Below are positions 59,124 to 64,000 of a stretch of 64,000 bases of DNA, piece after piece. The notes beneath the pieces are model-generated. The model did no database searches, had not been told where the DNA came from, and saw only the letters and a list, made by a program, of their open reading frames with translations. The position numbers and the translations under genes were made by a program. Origin of the DNA: CAIYYO01 sp049299895 (lineage in GTDB: Archaea > Altiarchaeota > Altiarchaeia > IMC4 > QMZM01); assembly GCA_049299895.1 (NCBI GenBank), contig JBAQYF010000010.1:1-64000 (forward strand), written 5' to 3'. Numbering within the stretch: the first letter of the stretch is position 1; every line of letters starts with the position of its first letter.

Positions 59124-59561
59124 ATGCAAACCGACATGAACGTCCAGCCGGATCGCAGCGCATCCGCATATGCCAAGGAACAGATCTATATAGCTGCCCC
59201 GGCAGAGAAAATCTTTCGTATAATACATGACATCGCGGATTGGCCCAGGTGGCAGAAAGACGTTAAAAAAGCATCCGTCGACGGCGTACCAGAGGAGGGA
59301 ACATCATTTGAGTGGACTGCCGGCGGCCTGAGGATCAGATCGAAGATACACACCCTGAGGCCGTACAATGCCATCGGCTGGACCGGGAAGATCTGGTGGA
59401 TAACCGCAGTTCATAACTGGCGCCTGGATGAACAAGGCAGCGGAACCCTTGTCACGGTCGAAGAGAGCTTGGAGGGGTTGGGTTCTTCTCTTTTCGGTAG
59501 GTCTCTTGCTTCAGGTATGAAAAAGAACCTCCTGGAATTGAAGGAAGAGGCGGAGAGATAA
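59124..59561 (+). CDS. SRPBCC / polyketide-cyclase-like protein
   Basis: A 145-residue START-like domain: EQIYIAAPAEKIFRIIHDIA, DWPRWQKDVKKA, FEWTAGGLRIRSKI and TVEESLEGLGSSLF, ending in a long helix GMKKNLLELKEEAE. These proteins bind hydrophobic ligands in a helix-grip cavity. A TATA-like TTATATATA 12-20 bases upstream of ATG 59124 suggests a leaderless transcript. Specific ligand unknown. Confidence 0.85.
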   Translation: MQTDMNVQPDRSASAYAKEQIYIAAPAEKIFRIIHDIADWPRWQKDVKKASVDGVPEEGTSFEWTAGGLRIRSKIHTLRPYNAIGWTGKIWWITAVHNWRLDEQGSGTLVTVEESLEGLGSSLFGRSLASGMKKNLLELKEEAER

Positions 59562-59618
59562 GGTAAGGCTTACAGGCCTGTTTTATTTTCTCTCTCCCAA
59601 TGACTTAAGGAAAAGAAA

Positions 59619-60716
59619 TTGCACCTCATCGTCGGCGTAGATCCGGGCACAACCACGGGACTTGCATCTGTCGATTTTATGGGCAGGGTCGTTGACCTGT
59701 TTAGTTCCAAGGATCTGGGATTGGATAAGGCCTTGGAGCGTCTGGTTTCTATTGGGAGCGTTTCCGTGATCGCAACAGATGTTTCGCCTGCTCCGGGTTT
59801 TGTCCTAAAGATGGCAAGCAAGCTGGGCGCAGTCGTATACGCCCCGCCGGAATCCACCCTAGTCCTGGATAAAATTACGATCACCCGGAGCCACAGGACG
59901 CTGGACGCCCACCAGAGGGATTCTCTTGCTGCGGCATTGATAGCCTACGGCGCCTACCGTAACAAGTTCGCAAAAATCGATTCATTAGGCATGGACCCAT
60001 CCAAGGCGGACGAGGTGAAGCACCTATTTGTCCGGGGGTATTCTATCGACAAGGCAAGGTCTTTGATCGAAGAACGGGGCAGGAAACCTACGGCTACAAA
60101 AGAAACGGCCCAGGAGAGGCCGAAACCTGCGCCTCAGCCCATTCCCGAATCGGAGTACAGCAGAAGGATGGTTATGCTTGAGCGCCAGAACGAGTTCCTT
60201 CGTACGTCGGTTGCCCAGAAGGACTCCGAGATATCGGCGCTTAAGGCGAAGGCTGCGAAGATCCGCCGTGAATTGGACTTGGATCTGCGCAGGGATCCTG
60301 AGATGGTAAAAAAGGAATTATCGATAAAGAATCTGAAGCACAATTTATCCGACCAGCGCAGGAAGGCTGCTAGCGTGGACGGATTGAAGAAGCGCTGGGA
60401 GATGGTGCTTGAGAGTATAATCGTTCCGGTCGGCCTGTTTCCGGCGCAGAAGAAGGGATACGTGCTCTTAAAGAGGAGCCTGCGCAAGGAAGAAGTCGAG
60501 AGCCTTCTTCCCGCAGCGATGGTTTACACCGACGACAAGGGGAGCAGACTTCTTTTGGATGCAAAAAACATCCCCTGGGCCGATACCTCGCTTGTGCGCG
60601 AGTTCCAGGGCTGCTATTATGCCCGCATAGCGGACATGGAAAAGGCCGCCCTTGACCACAGGTCCCGCGTGCGCCTGGATGAAATCGTCGAAGGCTACCG
60701 GAAAGAACGCTCCTGA
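59619..60716 (+). CDS. DUF460 protein (RNase H-like fold)
   Basis: A 365-residue archaeal DUF460 protein. The N-terminal RNase H-like domain has IVGVDPGTTTGLA (6-18), DVSPAP and DAHQRDSLAAALIAY, with acidic residues compatible with nuclease or Holliday-junction-resolvase-like activity. A coiled-coil (about 185-250) and a C-terminal domain (IIVPVGLFPAQKKG) follow. The start is TTG 59619 with AAGGAAAAG upstream. Biological role not established. Confidence 0.88.
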   Translation: MHLIVGVDPGTTTGLASVDFMGRVVDLFSSKDLGLDKALERLVSIGSVSVIATDVSPAPGFVLKMASKLGAVVYAPPESTLVLDKITITRSHRTLDAHQRDSLAAALIAYGAYRNKFAKIDSLGMDPSKADEVKHLFVRGYSIDKARSLIEERGRKPTATKETAQERPKPAPQPIPESEYSRRMVMLERQNEFLRTSVAQKDSEISALKAKAAKIRRELDLDLRRDPEMVKKELSIKNLKHNLSDQRRKAASVDGLKKRWEMVLESIIVPVGLFPAQKKGYVLLKRSLRKEEVESLLPAAMVYTDDKGSRLLLDAKNIPWADTSLVREFQGCYYARIADMEKAALDHRSRVRLDEIVEGYRKERS

Positions 60717-60818
60717 AATATTCGACATTTGCCGTATTTTTTATCTATGCTTTTTAAAGAAAAACGCCCCAATAATTTATAATAATTAATCATGATAGAT
60801 TGCTGAGGGGGTTCAACA

Positions 60819-62159
60819 ATGAATAATCAAAAGACCAACCGCTGGCTCATCGTGGCCGGGGGAGTGATCATCAATCTGATGCTCGGAATAACATATACCT
60901 GGGGCATTTTCGGCTCCACGCTCGACAGCAAGACCGGACCGTACAAATGGACTACGCCCGAGCAGACGCTGGCATTCTCGATAATGCTCCTGTTCTTTGC
61001 CCTGACGATGCCCATATCCGGGAGGATACAGGACAAAAAGGGGCCAAGGCTTGTTGCTCTTATAGGAGGGATATTGCTCGGATTAGGGTTCATTGCCTCC
61101 AGCCTGGCGACGTACGATAAGACACTAATGTATATTACGTATGGCGTCCTCGCTGGATGCGGAGTGGGCTTTGCCTACGGAGCGCCGATAGCAGCCGGCA
61201 ACAAGTGGTTCCCGGACAAAAGGGGCTTGATAGCGGGAATAATGGTCTTCGGCTTCGGCTTTGGTTCCGTGCTCCTTGCGCCCATCGCCCAGGTAATGGT
61301 GTCAGGCCTGCCGGCCCAGCCCAAAGGCCTTATACAGCCGCTCATAGTATCCTTTTTCCAGACGCCGGCGTTAGCAGGGATGCTCAACCTCGGGCTGGAG
61401 AAGACGTTCATGTACCTTGGGATAGCTTTCCTGGTACTGATATGCGCGGGAGCGATGCTTCTGCGCAATCCTCCGGCAGGATGGAAGCCAAGTGGATGGG
61501 ATCCTGCGAAGAGCAAGAAAGCAGTAACGCACGCCTACAAGGATTACACAGTAACCGAAATGGTTAAGACCAGGCAGTTCTGGATGCTCTGGGGGATGTT
61601 CATGTTCACGGCCGCTGCAGGCCTCATGGTCATAGGATTCCTCAACAAGTTTTCGGCGTTATGCTTTTCGGAAGCTTTCGGTTACCCCAAAGACGCTGCC
61701 CTGCTTGAAGGCGCGGTCGCCGTGAGCGTGCTTGCCATATTCAACGGGGCGGGCAGGATTTTTGCGGGCTGGCTGTCGGACCACATGGGAAGAGCAAAGA
61801 CCATGTTTGTTTTGTTCGGCTTGCAGGCAGTATTGATGGCTTCATTTGTATATATCGCACCCGCGGCCCCAATAATGGTGTACGCGGTCATGGCTATAAT
61901 AGGGTTATGTTACGGAGCGTGCTTCGCTTTATTCCCTTCGGCGACGGCGGATTACTTCGGGACGAAGAACTGCGGAGTGAACTACGGGATAGTATTCACG
62001 GCCTACGGGATAGGGGGGATACTCGGACCGATGCTTTCCGCAAACCTAGTACCCGCCACGCCTACAATAGCAAGCTATGCCATGCCGGGATTGATCCTGG
62101 GAGTGCTCGTGGGGATAGCCGCGTTGACTGCGCTTATCATTAAGCCTCCAAGAAAATAA
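60819..62159 (+). CDS. MFS transporter of the OxlT (oxalate:formate antiporter) family
   Basis: A 446-residue carrier with 12 membrane helices. The opening NRWLIVAGGVIINLMLGITY, TWGIFGSTLD and the loop GRIQDKKGPR are typical of the OxlT branch. The central loop holds NPPAGWKPSGWDP, also a family signature, and the second half has GAGRIFAGWLSDHMGR. Substrates in this branch are small monocarboxylates or dicarboxylates. Acetyl-CoA synthetase follows after 58 bases, so acetate or a similar acid is a reasonable guess. AGGGGG lies eight bases before the ATG. Confidence 0.9.
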   Translation: MNNQKTNRWLIVAGGVIINLMLGITYTWGIFGSTLDSKTGPYKWTTPEQTLAFSIMLLFFALTMPISGRIQDKKGPRLVALIGGILLGLGFIASSLATYDKTLMYITYGVLAGCGVGFAYGAPIAAGNKWFPDKRGLIAGIMVFGFGFGSVLLAPIAQVMVSGLPAQPKGLIQPLIVSFFQTPALAGMLNLGLEKTFMYLGIAFLVLICAGAMLLRNPPAGWKPSGWDPAKSKKAVTHAYKDYTVTEMVKTRQFWMLWGMFMFTAAAGLMVIGFLNKFSALCFSEAFGYPKDAALLEGAVAVSVLAIFNGAGRIFAGWLSDHMGRAKTMFVLFGLQAVLMASFVYIAPAAPIMVYAVMAIIGLCYGACFALFPSATADYFGTKNCGVNYGIVFTAYGIGGILGPMLSANLVPATPTIASYAMPGLILGVLVGIAALTALIIKPPRK

Positions 62160-62217
62160 TAATATATTAAATAAAATAACAAAACTCAAAAAAAAAGAAA
62201 TACAAAACGGTGGAAAA

Positions 62218-64000
62218 ATGACAAAGACACATAAGGACGTTGAAGTATTGATGGACGAGCAGAGAGTGTTTAACCCGCCGAAGGAAATGGCGGAGAAGAG
62301 CAACATCAAAGCATGGATGGACAAGCATCACATAAAGAGTTACGACGAACTCCTGAAAAAAGCAGAGGACGTCGAATGGTACTGGGGGGAAGTTGCAAAA
62401 GAGCTCGAGTGGTTCAAGCCCTGGGATAAGACCCTGGACGCAAGCGACGCCCCGTTCTACAAGTGGTACACCGGCGGCAAAATGAACATAGCCCACAACG
62501 CGGTCGACCGGCATATGAAGACATGGCACAAGAACAAAGTCGCCTACATCTGGGAAGGCGAGACAGGCGAAGTAAAGAAACTCACATACAGGGAACTGTA
62601 CATCCAGGTCAACAAATTCGCAAACGCCCTGAAAAGCCTGGGCATAAAGAAAGGGGACAGGGTATCAATATACCTGCCCATGCTCCTCGAACTGCCCATA
62701 GCGATGCTGGCATGCGCGAAGATCGGCGCGGTCCATTCAGTCGTATTCTCCGGTTTCTCTGCCAAGGCGCTTAGAGACAGGATGAATGACTGCGGGGCAA
62801 AAGTGCTCGTAACGGCCGACGGATTCTACAGGAGAGGCTCAATCGTGTCGCTGAAGAACAACGCAGACGAAGCCCTGAAGGATGCTCCGGCAGTCGAATC
62901 CGTGGTCGTCGTAAAGAGCGTAGGAAACCAGGTGCATATGGCAACCGAGAGAGACCTCTATTGGAACGACCTGGTCGAGGGAGAGTCCATGCACTGCAAA
63001 ACAGAGGAGATGGACCCGGAAGACCCGCTTTTCATACTGTACACATCCGGAACGACAGGTTCCCCGAAGGGGATAGTGCACGTTCACGGAGGATACGCAG
63101 TAGGAACATACAGCACCACAAAGAACGTCTTTGACATGAAGGAAGAAGACGTGTACTGGTGCAGCGCGGACGCAGGATGGATAACCGGACACTCATACGT
63201 AGTCTATGGACCTCTAATATGCGGGGCAACGTCCTTTATGTACGAAGGAGCGCCCAGTTACCCGCACCCGGACAGAATTTGGGAACTAATTGAAAAACAC
63301 GGAGTAACCATATTCTACACCGCACCAACATTGATAAGAGCGCACATGCGCCTCGGGGACGAGTGGCCGAAGAAGAGAGACATGAGCTGTTTACGCCTGC
63401 TGGGAAGCGTCGGCGAACCAATAAATCCCGAAGCATGGGTATGGTATCATGAACTCATCGGAAAGAAGAACTGCCCGATAATGGACACATGGTGGCAGAC
63501 CGAGACAGGGATGCACATGATATCGCCTGTTCCATTGACGGTGCTGAAACCCGGAACAGCGACAAAACCCCTGCCCGGAATAGTCGCGGACATATTCAGC
63601 GAAGAAGGGGAAAGCCTGACGGACAAAGGAGGTCTTTTGGTAATAAAGAAGCCCTGGCCTTCCATGCTGCGTACGCTCTACAAGAACCCTGACAGGTACA
63701 AGGAAACCTACTGGAGCAAATACAAAGGAGTATACCTCGCAGGAGACATAGCAAGAAAAGACAAAGAAGGATACTTCTGGGTACAAGGCAGGGCAGACGA
63801 CGTACTAAACGTCTCAGGCCACAGGATTGGAACAGCCGAGGTAGAATCCGCGCTCGTCTCGCACGCGGCCGTAGCAGAAGCAGCAGCTATCGGCATACCG
63901 CACGAGGTAAAAGGAGAAGCCATCAGAACCTATGTCGTACTGAGAAAGACCCACACGCCGACGGCGGAACTAAAAGACGAACTCAGAAAATGGGTCGGAG
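62218..64000 (+). CDS. acs: Acetyl-CoA synthetase (AMP-forming), 3' end outside window
   Basis: Activates acetate to acetyl-CoA with ATP giving AMP and PPi. ATG 62218 has GGTGG five to nine bases upstream. About 594 codons are present, up to the window edge. Motifs: IKAWMDKHHIKSYDELLKKA (ACAS N-terminal domain), ILYTSGTTGSPKGIVH (P-loop-like A3), WWQTETG (acyl-pocket Trp), YLAGDIARKDKEGYFWVQGR and DDVLNVSGHRIGTAEVESAL (hinge). The region with the regulatory Lys lies beyond the edge. The sequence is acetyl-CoA-synthetase-like, but propionate as substrate cannot be excluded. Confidence 0.94.
   Translation, partial: MTKTHKDVEVLMDEQRVFNPPKEMAEKSNIKAWMDKHHIKSYDELLKKAEDVEWYWGEVAKELEWFKPWDKTLDASDAPFYKWYTGGKMNIAHNAVDRHMKTWHKNKVAYIWEGETGEVKKLTYRELYIQVNKFANALKSLGIKKGDRVSIYLPMLLELPIAMLACAKIGAVHSVVFSGFSAKALRDRMNDCGAKVLVTADGFYRRGSIVSLKNNADEALKDAPAVESVVVVKSVGNQVHMATERDLYWNDLVEGESMHCKTEEMDPEDPLFILYTSGTTGSPKGIVHVHGGYAVGTYSTTKNVFDMKEEDVYWCSADAGWITGHSYVVYGPLICGATSFMYEGAPSYPHPDRIWELIEKHGVTIFYTAPTLIRAHMRLGDEWPKKRDMSCLRLLGSVGEPINPEAWVWYHELIGKKNCPIMDTWWQTETGMHMISPVPLTVLKPGTATKPLPGIVADIFSEEGESLTDKGGLLVIKKPWPSMLRTLYKNPDRYKETYWSKYKGVYLAGDIARKDKEGYFWVQGRADDVLNVSGHRIGTAEVESALVSHAAVAEAAAIGIPHEVKGEAIRTYVVLRKTHTPTAELKDELRKWVG

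Noticed and set aside
1..64000. CRISPR array
   Set aside because: No regularly spaced short repeats and no cas genes were seen anywhere in the window.

Overview
The window is archaeal. It carries a complete-looking archaellum locus, an LSm protein, ribosomal protein L37e, an RNase P Rpp21-type subunit, EF-1A and EF-2 of archaeal type, isopentenyl phosphate kinase with both phosphomevalonate dehydratase subunits, a MptA-type GTP cyclohydrolase and TATA-box promoters. There is no rRNA, so I do not place it below domain level. Several genes look bacterial in origin (GAPDH, MazF, RelE and VapC toxin modules, LigD-like phosphoesterase).

Layout. 1-620: AT-rich edge with the tail of a transposon-associated protein and an orphan ORF. 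630-5347: isoprenoid operon (phosphomevalonate dehydratase large and small subunits, IPK, type 2 IPP isomerase, then an unknown coiled-coil protein). 5402-8792: a long TPR protein followed by a MoxR ATPase. 8886-10858 (minus): peptidase, RNase P subunit, CRM-domain protein and DUF357. 10937-14173: LSm, L37e, tRNA-Val, Nudix, GAPDH and HisG. 14174-18242: decayed membrane-protein remnant, two tandem metallophosphoesterases and a broken 3' end of a ribG-like reductase. 18243-18777: MazF-type toxin-antitoxin pair. 18778-22183 (minus): operon for a DUF4139 surface protein, a small secreted protein, a membrane-tethered winged-helix protein and the riboflavin-pathway reductase. 22263-25293: cysteine-rich secreted protein, a decayed gene and a membrane-anchored unknown. 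25334-28063 (minus): MptA, ADH synthase, endonuclease III and a LigD-type phosphoesterase. 28095-31234 (minus): dockerin-like secreted protein, then a 7-deazaguanine operon (RHH regulator, QueD, QueC, QueE).

31336-45803 is the archaellum region: four tandem archaellins, a large surface protein, then on plus FlaD/E, FlaG, a FlaF-like protein fused to a LamG module, a second FlaF-like protein, FlaH, FlaI and FlaJ. A KaiC-like ATPase and a small partner lie antisense between flaH and flaI. 45804-47386 holds a decayed membrane gene, a CBS protein, two small paralogous proteins and a 53-codon ORF between them. 47762-51859 (minus): tRNA-Glu, uS10, EF-1A and EF-2. 52004-57321: C-terminal half of split carbamoyl-phosphate synthase, rhomboid protease, ArgJ and PurF. 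57328-59103: RelBE-like and RHH-VapC toxin modules around a small membrane protein. 59124-64000: SRPBCC protein, DUF460, an OxlT-like MFS carrier and acetyl-CoA synthetase running off the right edge.

Central metabolism, information processing and motility are interspersed with short accessory insertions. The best candidates for something new are: the LamG-bearing archaellum stator-like protein with the antisense KaiC-like pair in the same locus; the small paralogous proteins beside the CBS protein; the DUF4139 / membrane winged-helix operon; the ribG fragment that brackets the MazF module; and a 38-39 base dispersed hairpin repeat.
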